From contig SFGZ01000009.1 in the NCBI GenBank assembly GCA_004557505.1, positions 1 through 64,000 on the forward strand: DNA of 64,000 nucleotides, written 5' to 3'. A program made the position numbers and the translations under genes. Positions within the stretch are counted from its first letter, which is position 1. Every line of letters starts with the position of its first letter. Shown piece by piece: positions 1-7,940 of the stretch. Source of the stretch: Coriobacteriaceae bacterium. GTDB lineage: Bacteria > Actinomycetota > Coriobacteriia > Coriobacteriales > Atopobiaceae. A model generated the notes under the pieces. The model searched no databases, was not told where the DNA came from, and worked only from the letters and a program-made list of their open reading frames with translations.

Positions 1-5
1 AAGAT

Positions 6-37
6 CCCGCCCCGGTTTGTCTGTTTAACGGGGTGGG
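6..37. terminator. Hairpin at the window edge, possible terminator
   Basis: CCCGCCCCG (6-14) can pair with CGGGGTGGG (29-37) through a T-rich loop, with one mispair inside the stem. It may end transcription from a gene left of the window. No T-tract follows on the plus strand, so this is only a candidate. Confidence 0.35.
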
Positions 38-149
38 GGGTATCGGATAGTGACCGGCTGGGCGGCCGATCAGAAGAACTCTTGCTGTGCATCTGAAGCT
101 GAAGTGTCCCAGGTTTTGTTCCGTTTGAGTAGATGGGAAAATCTGGAAT

Positions 150-464
150 ATGCCGAAGAAGTTTGATCAGGAATCGAAGGATCGGGTTGTGCGTTTGGTC
201 GAGGATCGGATCCTTGCTGAGGGGCTTTCGATGCAGCAAGCCTGTCAGGTTGTCGCCCCGAAGCTTGGTGTCTCGTGGCACACAGCCCGCCAGTGGGTTC
301 AACAGGCCCGCCGGGATAGGGCTATCACTCGTGTTGAAGAAGACGTGATTGCCGAAAACGCCAGGCTACGCCGAGAGAACCAAGAACTACGCGATACGAA
401 CGAGTTGTTGAAAGCAGCCTCGGCTTTTTTCGCGTCAGAACTCGACCCCCAACGTCGGAAATGA
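150..464 (+). CDS. IS3-family transposase subunit OrfA
   Basis: This 104-residue protein is the DNA-binding half of an IS3-type transposase. It opens with a basic stretch (MPKKFDQESKDRVVRL) and a helix-turn-helix at about residues 20-55 (GLSMQQACQ...VSWHTARQW), then a zipper-like coiled coil (LRRENQELRDTNELLK) used for multimerisation. The length is normal for OrfA. Its stop codon overlaps the start of orfB (ATGA at 461-464). The frame holds T TTT TTC at 425-431, a legitimate -1 slippery heptamer, and the -1 frame stays open into orfB, so a fused OrfAB is expected by analogy with other IS3 elements. Confidence 0.9.
   Translation: MPKKFDQESKDRVVRLVEDRILAEGLSMQQACQVVAPKLGVSWHTARQWVQQARRDRAITRVEEDVIAENARLRRENQELRDTNELLKAASAFFASELDPQRRK
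425..431 (+). other. Candidate -1 ribosomal frameshift site in orfA
   Basis: In the orfA frame the sequence reads gcT TTT TTC, which fits the X XXY YYZ heptamer. After a one-base backward slip the codons from 431 run without a stop through 458 into ATG 461 of orfB. IS3 elements commonly make their active OrfAB transposase this way; whether this site works is inferred. Confidence 0.55.
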
Positions 465-1332
465 TCGCTTTTATTGACCAGCATAGGGATCGTTTCTCGG
501 TTGAGTTCATCTGTACGACGTTGAAGAATCACCGTCAAGGAGGCTTCATTACCTCCCGTGGTTACCGCCAAGCAAAAGCTCGTGGGATGAGTGCTCGCAG
601 TGTTCGGGATGCTGTGCTTGTAGAACATATTCGAGAAGTTCACGCTGGCAACTACGGTGTGTACGGTGTGCGGAAAATGTGGCATGCCTTGCGTCGCAGC
701 GGGATCAAGGTCGGGCGTGAGCAAACTGCTCGACTCATGGGCCTGGCTGGGGTATCGGGTAAGAGTAAGGGGCGTTGCCCGGTTACTACACGTAAAGGCA
801 AACGCGACGATGCCAGACCGGATTTGGTTCATCGCGAGTTTCGTGCCCCTGGGCCGAATCGGTTGTGGGTTGCAGACATCACCTACGTACGAACCCGCAA
901 GGGTTTTGTGTATGCGGCGTTTGTCACCGACGTGTTCTCCCGAAAGATCCTGGGCTGGGCGTTGTCGGATTCGATGCGGACCGAAGCATTACCGTTACAG
1001 GCATTGAATCAGGCGATCACAAGCGCGAAAAAACGAGCGGTTTGATTCATCATTCAGACCATGGCAGTCAGTACGTATCGATTGTGTATAACGAGCGGCT
1101 CACGAATGCTGGTATCAAGCCTTCGACAGGAACGGTTGAAGATTCTTACGATAACGCGTTGGCTGAGAATGTCAATGGCTCGTATAAGAACGAGTTAATC
1201 CATACCCGGACATGGAGTGATGTACTCGAGGTCGAGATCGCGACCTTCGAGTGGTTGGACTGGTGGAATCAGACCAGGCTCCACCAAGGGCTCGACTACC
1301 GCACACCAGAGGAGGTAGAGACCGAGTACTAG
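461..1332 (+). pseudogene. IS3-family transposase OrfB, frameshifted
   Basis: OrfB is the catalytic integrase-like subunit. The first part (461-1045, 194 residues) has an HTH_21 region and the first catalytic aspartate in WVADITYV. It stops at KKRAV. The rest (HHSDHGSQY with the second Asp, and DNALAENVNGSYKNEL with the Glu, ending at 1332) continues in the next frame back, so one base has been lost, most likely in the A-run near 1029-1034. Catalytic residues therefore sit on two separate frames and no complete DDE enzyme can be made without a second slip. An assembly error in the homopolymer is the main alternative. Confidence 0.85.
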
Positions 1333-1402
1333 CAGCAACAAGCACAATCAGCAACAATAGAAAACAGGGTAAACGCCTAGGAACAAAACCCGGGGCACTT
1401 CA

Positions 1403-1585
1403 ATCGAAATCTTTGCGCAGGCCAAACGCGCCGACTTCATTCGAAGAGTTACCGCTGGTTCGAAAAGCCTCTGGTCGGATGCGACGCCTCGAAGCAGTAA
1501 GTCAACTTCCGTTGCGCCCGGGCCTTTCTTACACATACTCTGTATACAAGAGTATTTCTGTGTTTCAAAGAATATTTCTTTGTAA
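1403..1585 (+). pseudogene. Possible gene tail fragment next to the IS
   Basis: From the first base after the IS right end one frame stays open for 60 codons (starting IEIFAQAKRADFIRR) and closes at TAA 1583-1585. It has no start of its own and could be the 3' end of a gene cut by the insertion. I do not recognise it, and base composition falls towards AT at its end, so it may be chance. Confidence 0.22.
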
Positions 1586-1804
1586 TTGTCTATTTTTACC
1601 TGTGAATGGCAGATTTTTCTATCGAAACGGTCTGTACTCCTCATCACCGTCAAGCGAGAGCCTGCGCAGGGTCTGCCTTACGATGCCATAGGGCAGACCA
1701 GGCTGACGAACAGAGGCACTGAGGGTGGATGTGTCTTACGCGAGAAACGCTGCCACGATCGATGCCAGCATGGCGAAGCGTAGGGCCAAGCACTCTGGAA
1801 GTTT

Positions 1805-1839
1805 ACTTAGGAAGTCTTCCCTGTCCGAGTTCCTAAGTA
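1805..1839 (+). repeat. 35-base direct repeat with inverted ends, copy 1
   Basis: This copy starts ACTTAGGAAG and ends TTCCTAAGTA. Its ends are inverted (ACTTAGGAA against TTCCTAAGT), so each copy can fold as a hairpin or bind a dimeric protein. An identical copy lies at 1951-1985. Confidence 0.8.
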
Positions 1840-1928
1840 AGTGCCTTGAGTTCCCGAGAGACAAAGCAGGAGGGACTCTGGCACAAACAGCCCTTATCAT
1901 CATTAGATACTCAGGCTATTATTAGACA

Positions 1929-1985
1929 TACTTAGGAAGTTTACTTAGGAACTTAGGAAGTCTTCCCTGTCCGAGTTCCTAAGTA
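1929..1985 (+). promoter_or_regulatory. Second repeat copy plus tandem TACTTAGGAA boxes, likely operator
   Basis: The box TACTTAGGAA starts at 1929 and at 1942, followed by ACTTAGGAAG at 1951 as the start of the second copy (1951-1985) of the 35-base repeat. The array ends 14 bases before the chosen ATG at 2000, so bound protein would cover the promoter or the ribosome site. Autoregulation by the downstream protein is inferred from this position. Confidence 0.55.
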
Positions 1986-1999
1986 CATTGGGGGGCATC

Positions 2000-3499
2000 A
2001 TGTACATCACCGATGACGAATCTCTTGCCGTCGCAGTCAATCGCATGAAGAAAGCGGGAACCGACCTTGCCGACTACGAGGTGAAAGCCGCGGCAGGAGG
2101 CTTCCCGAAGAACATCCCAGACACCATATCGGCGTTCGCGAACACCTGCGGCGGGACCATAATCCTCGGCGTGTCCGAGAAGGAGGGTTTTGCCCCGGTC
2201 CCGAACTCAGACACGAAGGTGTTGCAATCGAAGATGGCTCAAGCCGCCAGAGAACTAGTCGAACCCCCTCAGGCCATCGAAGTGCTCGTCCTGCAGCTCG
2301 AAGGGAAGCCCGTCATTGTCGCGAACGTACAGGAAGCCCCAGTTCGCGAGAAGCCGTGCTACGTGAGACGCCTCGGACAGATGGGTGGCTCGTTCATCAG
2401 GACGGGCGATGGAGACCATAAGATGTCGCTCTACGAGATAGACCGCTTCATCGAGAACCAGCACCGATCCGCTCGACACGATGCGACTGTGATTCCTGAC
2501 GCCTCCCTCTCCGACTTCGATTCGGAACTTCTCGAGGGTTGGCTCGCCCGCGTACGCGAAACGACGCCTGACCGGACCGGAGTGTTAAGCGACGAGGAGT
2601 TGATGGCAAACCGTAGGGTCGCATCGACGGATAGCGAAGGCGTTCTCAGGCCGACGCTCGCGGGCATCATGGCGTTAGGGAAGTACCCTCAGAAGTTCTT
2701 TCCCCGGCTGGACGTTGTCTTCACCAGCTACCCCAATCCTCGCAAGGGCGAGGTTGACGAAATCGGAAGGCGCTTTGTCGACTCGGTCAATGTCGACGGC
2801 CCTATTCCGCAGATGGTCGTGGAGACCGTGCGCGCAGTCTCAAGAAACATGAAGCACGGTGCCATCGTGAAGGGGGCGCTGCGCGAGAATGTTCCAGACT
2901 ATCCATTGCCTGCTGTACGCGAGGCGGTCGCGAACGCCCTCATGCACCGCGACTACTCCATCGATAGCCAGGGCACCCCCGTACTTGTCGACATGTACCC
3001 CGACCACCTGGAGATCTCGAACCCAGGCGGCCTCTTCGGCTCGCTCACGTTGGACCGACTTGGCAAAAAGGGCGGGACCGCCTCGAGAAACCAATTCCTT
3101 GCCCGCATGCTGGAGGACGTGCCCTACACCGACTACGACGGCAGCGTGGGACGCGTCGTCGAGAACCGTGGCTCTGGGATTCCAACAATCAACCGCGAGT
3201 TGGAAGACGCACTCATGGAGAGCCCCATCGTACGTAGCACGCTAGACGAGTTCAACATCACATTCAGGCACAGACGGATGACGGAAGCAGAAGGGGCGGG
3301 CTACACAAGGGACAACGTGGAGGCAGCTGTGCTCGCCTACTTCGCTGAGCGCGAAAGCGCGAGCACCTCGGAGGTCGCGAAGGCCTCCGGCATGTCGACG
3401 AAGACTGCCCTGCGCTACATCAAGGCGCTTCTCAATGAGGGGCTTCTCGAGCCCATAGGCACCAAGAACAGCCCGAAGAGACGCTATCGGATGATCTAG
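2000..3499 (+). CDS. Schlafen/AlbA_2-type ATP-binding putative regulator
   Basis: This protein of about 499 residues starts with an AlbA_2 (Schlafen-like) domain: YEVKAAAGGFPKNIPDTISAF followed by NTCGGTIILGVSE. Its middle part resembles the RecG-like, GHKL-type ATP-binding C-terminal domain (REAVANALMHRDYS, DHLEISNPGGLFG, NRGSGIPTI). The last 60 residues form a winged helix (TSEVAKASGMSTKTALRYIKALLNEGLL). Such proteins are annotated as transcriptional regulators or helicase-like; their biochemical role is poorly known. ATG 2000 is preferred to TTG 1988 because GGGGGG at 1990-1995 is well placed as ribosome site. A strong palindromic array sits just upstream. It is a stand-alone gene beside an IS. 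Confidence 0.75.
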   Translation: MYITDDESLAVAVNRMKKAGTDLADYEVKAAAGGFPKNIPDTISAFANTCGGTIILGVSEKEGFAPVPNSDTKVLQSKMAQAARELVEPPQAIEVLVLQLEGKPVIVANVQEAPVREKPCYVRRLGQMGGSFIRTGDGDHKMSLYEIDRFIENQHRSARHDATVIPDASLSDFDSELLEGWLARVRETTPDRTGVLSDEELMANRRVASTDSEGVLRPTLAGIMALGKYPQKFFPRLDVVFTSYPNPRKGEVDEIGRRFVDSVNVDGPIPQMVVETVRAVSRNMKHGAIVKGALRENVPDYPLPAVREAVANALMHRDYSIDSQGTPVLVDMYPDHLEISNPGGLFGSLTLDRLGKKGGTASRNQFLARMLEDVPYTDYDGSVGRVVENRGSGIPTINRELEDALMESPIVRSTLDEFNITFRHRRMTEAEGAGYTRDNVEAAVLAYFAERESASTSEVAKASGMSTKTALRYIKALLNEGLLEPIGTKNSPKRRYRMI

Positions 3500-3548
3500 T
3501 CGTTGTGTGCGTTGTTCGCATCCTTGGGGCCATCCTCGACATGGACGA

Positions 3549-3577
3549 GGGCCTCCGCACGCACCGTGCGGAGGCCC
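3549..3577. terminator. Perfect 12-bp hairpin between convergent genes
   Basis: GGGCCTCCGCAC (3549-3560) pairs perfectly with GTGCGGAGGCCC (3566-3577) over a 5-base loop. It lies between the AlbA-type gene and the converging IclR gene and probably acts on both strands, although no T-run follows. The rest of 3500-3754 shows nothing else. Confidence 0.6.
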
Positions 3578-3754
3578 CTGATCGTGACGCTCGACGGGAA
3601 CCGGGAGGCCTCCGCCCTCGCGTCCTCGCTGTCCCAGGCACGGACGCGCTGCCGCTCCCACGCGATCGTGCATGTATTTGGCCAGACCTGTCTTTCGGTT
3701 TAGGAGTGCAGGCCATCCCTTGGACACACCGCCTACACGGCAAGCCCGCGCCTC

Positions 3755-4516
3755 CTACGACAGCACGGCCTCCAAGTGCGTCCGCGCCTTCTGCAGCAGG
3801 GCGGCAAGCTCAACGCCCTTCTCCTGCGTAAGACGGTAAGACGGCACCGAGACGCCCACGCCATAGCGCACCTCGCCTTCAACGCACACGGGCACGGCCA
3901 TGCACTCTATGGCATCGGTCATCTCGCCACGGTCGTGTGCAATCCCATCCTCGCGCACCGCCTGCATCTCGGACCAGAAGGCGTCGAACGTGCGGAACGT
4001 GCGCGTGGTGTAGGCATGAAACTCGTCGCCCACGAGGCCGTGCAGCTCGTCGCGGTCCATCTGGCTCACGAGTGCCTTGCCGATGGCGGTGCAGTACACG
4101 GGGAGCGCACGCCCGATGTCCGAGATAAGGCGAATCGGCTGCGGCGAATCCACCTTGGCAATGTAGAGTGCCTTGTTGCCGGAGAGGATTCCCGCCTGTG
4201 CGGTCTCGCCGCACGCGTCCACGATGCGCTCCAGCTCCTCGCTGAGGATGTTCACCGCGTCCTGGCCGCGCGCGTACGCCTTGCCGGCAAGGTAGGTCTT
4301 GAACCCGATGCGATAGCGCATGGTCCCCTCGTCAAAGGAGATGTAGCCCTCTTCTGCCATGGTGTGGATGATGGGAAAGAGGCTGCTCTTGGGCGCCGAG
4401 AGCTCGCGACAGATCCCTGCCATGGTAAGCCCCTTGTCCGAGTTGGAAAGAACCTCCAGGACGGAGAGGACGCGCAGCGTGGAACGGTGCTGTGTAGAAC
4501 CGGGTGCGGTCGACAT
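3755..4516 (-). CDS. IclR-family transcriptional regulator
   Basis: The 253-residue protein has the IclR layout: an N-terminal winged helix (STLRVLSVLEVLSNSDKGLT...ICRELSAPKSSLFPIIHTM) and a C-terminal effector-binding domain from about residue 80 to the end (ALYIAKVDSPQPIRL, ALPVYCTAIGKALVSQM). IclR members often sense sugar acids or aromatic acids; KdgR is the classic sugar-acid example. ATG 4516 is chosen because AAGGAGG lies 5-10 bases upstream; the longer frame to 4567 has no such site. It is divergent from the 4990-9843 catabolic operon, and three palindromic sites lie in the shared upstream region, so it probably controls that operon. The ligand is unknown. Confidence 0.85.
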   Translation of the reverse strand: MSTAPGSTQHRSTLRVLSVLEVLSNSDKGLTMAGICRELSAPKSSLFPIIHTMAEEGYISFDEGTMRYRIGFKTYLAGKAYARGQDAVNILSEELERIVDACGETAQAGILSGNKALYIAKVDSPQPIRLISDIGRALPVYCTAIGKALVSQMDRDELHGLVGDEFHAYTTRTFRTFDAFWSEMQAVREDGIAHDRGEMTDAIECMAVPVCVEGEVRYGVGVSVPSYRLTQEKGVELAALLQKARTHLEAVLS

Positions 4517-4585
4517 AAGACCTCCTTCATGTGTACCGCGCCGATGGGGCGCGACGGAGTCGCTCAATCTGCCAAATTCAGTCTA

Positions 4586-4862
4586 GTCATTCGTATATAC
4601 GACTTTATGTACAAATTCACGAGCATTTGCGAGGCATGGCGCCTGGTTGTTAGCGAGGGAGAATGGGCTGAGCAGGCCATGCGAGAGATTCAGACCGTCA
4701 TGCCCCTCAAGTGCTATCCAGAAGCAAAGGTATAGCTCGTATATAAGAATACCATTCACACTTCTGAGACTACCGTTTGACCCTCAACAGAACAGCTCAG
4801 TGGAGACTATCCTATTATCCAATTAGTTCTTAAATACAACATTAGTTCGTATATAAGAACTA
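4586..4862. promoter_or_regulatory. Repeated palindromic boxes, candidate IclR operators
   Basis: The motif TTCGTATATAAGAAC appears as GTTCGTATATAAGAAC (about 4845-4860), CTCGTATATAAGAAT (4737-4751) and TTCGTATATACGAC (about 4590-4603). A weaker partner, GTTCTTAAATACAAC, lies at about 4826-4840. The first is a near-perfect palindrome. All lie between the divergent IclR gene and the operon. The 470-base gap has no convincing gene. Confidence 0.55.
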
Positions 4863-4989
4863 TCGGAAGCCCAGCCGGGACGGCCCGCGAACGGGCTCCC
4901 ACTCATGGCCTGGGCGTGACGGCGATAACCCGCGGTGAGCCACACGCCGAGGCCTGGCGCACGCATGCATACGAGAGAAGGGTGGGTGC

Positions 4990-5298
4990 ATGAGGAATGC
5001 CGTAATAATCGACGGCCGTGACAACGTGGTCGTGGCAATCTATCCGCTCAAAGCGGGAGACGAAGTCACCTATCCGCTGCCGAGCGGCGGCGAGGGGCAC
5101 CTGACGGCCAGTCAGGACATCCCGCTGTTTCACAAAATCGCACGCAGTGACATCAGGCGCGGCGAGCTGGTGGTCAAGTACGGCGAGTTCATCGGTCAGG
5201 CAACATGCGATATCGGGCAGGGAGACCACGTACACACGCAGAACTGCGCGAGCACAGACGACCTCAAAGACAGCCAGGAGGTGAGCGGCCATGAGTAG
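4990..5298 (+). CDS. UxaA-type dehydratase small subunit (SAF domain)
   Basis: The 102-residue protein is a stand-alone SAF domain, the part that forms the N-terminus of altronate and galactarate dehydratases. Visible traits are the beta-rich start (VVVAIYPLKAGDEV) and the late motif YGEFIGQATCDIGQGDHVHTQN, which in this family reads G..IG.A...I..G.HVH.HN. It overlaps the large subunit by 8 bases, so both are made together. Sulfolactate sulfo-lyase (SuyA/SuyB) has the same split layout, so the substrate cannot be fixed from sequence. With an aldolase downstream, a sugar-acid dehydratase is the more likely role. Confidence 0.8.
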   Translation: MRNAVIIDGRDNVVVAIYPLKAGDEVTYPLPSGGEGHLTASQDIPLFHKIARSDIRRGELVVKYGEFIGQATCDIGQGDHVHTQNCASTDDLKDSQEVSGHE

Positions 5299-6463
5299 AC
5301 GTACATTCATGGGGTACCGTCGTGCCGACGGCAAGGTGGGCATTCGCAATCACGTGCTGATCTTGCCCACGAGCATCTGCGCATCCGACACCACCAACCG
5401 CATCGCACATGCGGTGGAAGGTTGCGTCTCCTTCCATAATCAGAACGGCTGCTCGCAGGTGGATATTGACCGAGATGTGACCATGGACGCGCTCGCCGGC
5501 TTTGCAGCGAGCCCCAACATCTACGGCGTGCTCTGCGTGTCGCTGGGATGCGAGGGTTGCCAGAACGACATGGTGGTTGACGCGATCCGTGCCCGCACGG
5601 ACAAGCCAATCAAGACGCTCGTGATTCAGCAGGTAGGCGGCTCCATCAAGGCTATCGAAGAAGGCACGCGCATGGCACGCGAGCTCGTGGCCGAGGCGGA
5701 TGCCTGTATGCGCGAGGAGGCCAACATCTCCGAGCTCATCCTAGGCACCAACTGCGGCGGTTCCGATCCGTCTTCCGGCCTGGGCTCCAACCCGCTAATC
5801 GGTGAGGTCTCTGACTACCTGGTGGCCGCAGACGGCACGTCGGTGCTCTGCGAGACCCCGGAGCTATTCGGAGGCGAGCACATCCTGGCCCGCCGCGCCG
5901 CAACCAAGGAGGTCGGGGAGCAGATTCTCAAGATCGTCTACGATTACGAGAAGTACGTGCAGATGTTCGGTGCCGAGATGCGTGAGGGCAACCCGAGTCC
6001 CGGCAACATGGCAGGCGGCCTCACCACGCTCGAGGAGAAGTCGCTCGGCTGCATCCACAAGGCCGGCCACAGCCCCATCAACGCGGTGTACGGCTATGCC
6101 AAGCAGCTCAAGGCGCACGAGGGCCTTGTCATCATGGACACGCCGGGCAACGACCCCTCATCCGTGGCGGGCATCATCGCGGGAGGCTGCCAGCTCGTGG
6201 TCTTCTCCACCGGCCTGGGCACGCCTACGGGCAACGCGATTGCGCCGGTGTACCGCCTCACGGCGAACAAGCACACATACGAGATTATGCGCGACAACAC
6301 CGATCTGGACGCGAGTCCCACCATCTACGGTCCAGAGACCATGGAGGAGATGCGCGATCGCATGCTTGACGACATCATTGCCGTATGCAACGGTCGCAAG
6401 GTGTGTGCCGAGGTACTTGGCTATACCGAAACGGCTCTGCCGCATCTGTGCAACTACATGTAG
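5291..6463 (+). CDS. UxaA-family dehydratase large subunit
   Basis: At 390 residues this matches the catalytic C-terminal part of altronate/galactarate dehydratase (UxaA/GarD) or SuyB. Family traits are GYRRADGKVGIRNHVLILP at the start, a Cys/His-rich start region (HNQNGCSQ), LGCEGCQND, LGTNCGGSDPSSGLGSNPLIG and the late GNAIAPVYRL. The family binds Fe2+ or a similar metal and removes water beta to a carboxylate, giving a 2-keto-3-deoxy acid. The start lies inside the small-subunit gene after AGGAGGTGAG. Downstream aldolase and amidohydrolase genes support a sugar-acid pathway. A lyase on sulfolactate remains the alternative. Confidence 0.82.
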   Translation: MSRRTFMGYRRADGKVGIRNHVLILPTSICASDTTNRIAHAVEGCVSFHNQNGCSQVDIDRDVTMDALAGFAASPNIYGVLCVSLGCEGCQNDMVVDAIRARTDKPIKTLVIQQVGGSIKAIEEGTRMARELVAEADACMREEANISELILGTNCGGSDPSSGLGSNPLIGEVSDYLVAADGTSVLCETPELFGGEHILARRAATKEVGEQILKIVYDYEKYVQMFGAEMREGNPSPGNMAGGLTTLEEKSLGCIHKAGHSPINAVYGYAKQLKAHEGLVIMDTPGNDPSSVAGIIAGGCQLVVFSTGLGTPTGNAIAPVYRLTANKHTYEIMRDNTDLDASPTIYGPETMEEMRDRMLDDIIAVCNGRKVCAEVLGYTETALPHLCNYM

Positions 6464-6644
6464 TGCTGAGGCCCGGCGGGGTGTGGCTGCGGCCTCAACC
6501 TGCCGCATGCGACACAAAAAAGAGAGAGACAGCGCGCGAAACCATGAGCTTTGGACGGCCAGTCTCCTCGCAACTATCTCTCTCACGAAAGAAGGCTGCG
6601 CTCGCGAGCGCAGACCAACACTACCAGTGTAAAGGAGAAGTGCC
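6464..6644 (+). promoter_or_regulatory. Structured leader between the dehydratase and EIIC genes
   Basis: TGAGGCC at about 6467 can pair with GGCCTCA at about 6491. A perfect 18-base palindrome, CTGCGCTCGCGAGCGCAG, sits at 6596-6613, 22 bases before the ribosome site AAAGGAG. GAGAGA and TCTCTC tracts lie between. It could protect or attenuate the mRNA so that the transporter is made at a different level from the enzymes; this is inferred. Confidence 0.35.
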
Positions 6645-7775
6645 ATGGCCCAAGCCGACGCCCCTGCAAAGTCACCGAACGCCTTTCAGCGCGGCGTGAA
6701 TGCGGTTGTCGATCTGCTGTCATCGTTTTTCCTGCCAATCATCAACCTGCTCGTGTCCGTTGGTATCCTCAAGGGTATCCTGACGCTTTTGCAGGTGGCA
6801 GGTGTCGTGACGGATGATTCGACTACCTACGCAATCCTGAACGCGATGGCTGACTCGCTGTTCTACTTCATCCCCGTCTTTCTGGCCTATACCTCGTCCA
6901 AGCGCTTCGGCGTGGACACGGTCACGGGCATCCTGCTCGGCTGCATCCTGCTGTATCCCTCCATCACCACCATCATGGCGGGAAGCGAGCCGGTCACGTT
7001 GTTCGACATCCCCATCGCTCATGCGACCTACTCCAGCTCCGTGATTCCCATCCTGCTCGCCACCTACTGCGCAAGCTGGGTGCAGAAAGCCTGCTACAAG
7101 ACGATTCCCGAGACCTTCCGCGGGCTCTTTACGCCGCCCATCACGATCATCGTCATCGTACCGCTCACGCTGGGCCTCTTCGGTCCGCTGGGCACCGTCG
7201 TCGGCGGCTGGCTCGCCCGGGGCTATGAGTTTGTCTACGGGCTCTCGCCTCTCGTTGCCGGCGTGCTCATCGGCGCCTTCCAGCCGTTCCTCGTCATCCT
7301 GGGCCTGCACTGGGCGCTGTTCCCCATCGCCATAAACAACGTGGCGGTCTACGGGTTCGATACCATCATGGCGCTCTTCGGCGGCGCAATCTTTGCCCAG
7401 GGCGGCGCCGCACTCGCGGTGGCCCTCAGGACCAAGAGCAAGCGCTTCCGCTCCCAGGCCATCTCCGCCTCGCTCACCACGCTGCTGGGCATCACCGAGC
7501 CCGCCATGTACGGCGTCAACCTGCGCCTCAAGAAGCCCATGGCCTGCGCTTGCGTGGCCGGCGGCATCGGGTCTGCCGTGGCCGGCTTCTTCGGTTGCGC
7601 CGGCACCGCGTTCGCCCTGCCTGCGCTCACGACGCTGCCGGTGTTCATGAGCCGCGCGTTCATCCCGTTCTGCATCTCGCTTGCGCTGGCCTACGGCCTG
7701 GCCTTCCTCTTTACGCTCTTTGTTCCCATCGACGATGTGACGGACGATGAGCTCGATGCCGAGGAGGACTCCTAG
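6645..7775 (+). CDS. PTS EIIC of the glucose/beta-glucoside class, IIC domain only
   Basis: The 376-residue membrane protein is a EIIC domain of the Glc superfamily: many hydrophobic segments, the signature GITEPAMYGVNLRLKKP near residue 285, and NAMADSLFYFIPVFLAYTSSKRFG near residue 70. Beta-glucoside EII proteins normally carry IIB (with a phospho-cysteine) and IIA on the same chain. Here both are missing, and no IIB or IIA of this class is seen in the operon. Either partners come from elsewhere or the protein carries its substrate without phosphorylation. AAAGGAG precedes the start. The tail is acidic (DDVTDDELDAEED). Confidence 0.85.
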   Translation: MAQADAPAKSPNAFQRGVNAVVDLLSSFFLPIINLLVSVGILKGILTLLQVAGVVTDDSTTYAILNAMADSLFYFIPVFLAYTSSKRFGVDTVTGILLGCILLYPSITTIMAGSEPVTLFDIPIAHATYSSSVIPILLATYCASWVQKACYKTIPETFRGLFTPPITIIVIVPLTLGLFGPLGTVVGGWLARGYEFVYGLSPLVAGVLIGAFQPFLVILGLHWALFPIAINNVAVYGFDTIMALFGGAIFAQGGAALAVALRTKSKRFRSQAISASLTTLLGITEPAMYGVNLRLKKPMACACVAGGIGSAVAGFFGCAGTAFALPALTTLPVFMSRAFIPFCISLALAYGLAFLFTLFVPIDDVTDDELDAEEDS

Positions 7776-7940
7776 CGTCCCGCCAGCTCCCGGCGACCGG
7801 CCTGTCGGCAGCGCCTGACGGCACCTGCACCCGCCAGCCCCGAGCGCCCCCAAGCGATTGCATGGCGGTCGGCGCGGCACCGCCCAATCGACCAAACGCC
7901 ACGCACCCGCACCTTCTGTATCTCGGAAAAGGAGAACACC

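Larger units (their letters stand above)
100..1402 (+). mobile_element. IS3-family insertion sequence, 1303 bp
   Basis: The ends are inverted repeats of 22 bases, TGAAGTGTCCCAGGTTTTGTTC (100-121) and the complement of 1381-1402, matching at 20 of 22 positions. Between them lie the two overlapping reading frames typical of IS3: orfA with a helix-turn-helix and leucine-zipper-like region, and orfB with the rve/DDE integrase core. No direct target repeat of 3-5 bases is visible at the borders, so the copy may have recombined after insertion. orfB carries a frameshift, so the element is probably immobile unless helped in trans. Confidence 0.92.
1586..1999. other. Non-coding stretch before the AlbA-type regulator
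   Basis: I see no convincing gene here. Base composition is mixed and lower in GC than the neighbours. Its main content is the repeated, partly palindromic sequence at 1805-1839 and 1929-1985, which lies immediately upstream of the next gene. Confidence 0.5.

Noticed and set aside
3776..4735. Plus-strand frame opposite the IclR gene
   Set aside because: It is the complement of a clear IclR coding region, with composition typical of a shadow frame.
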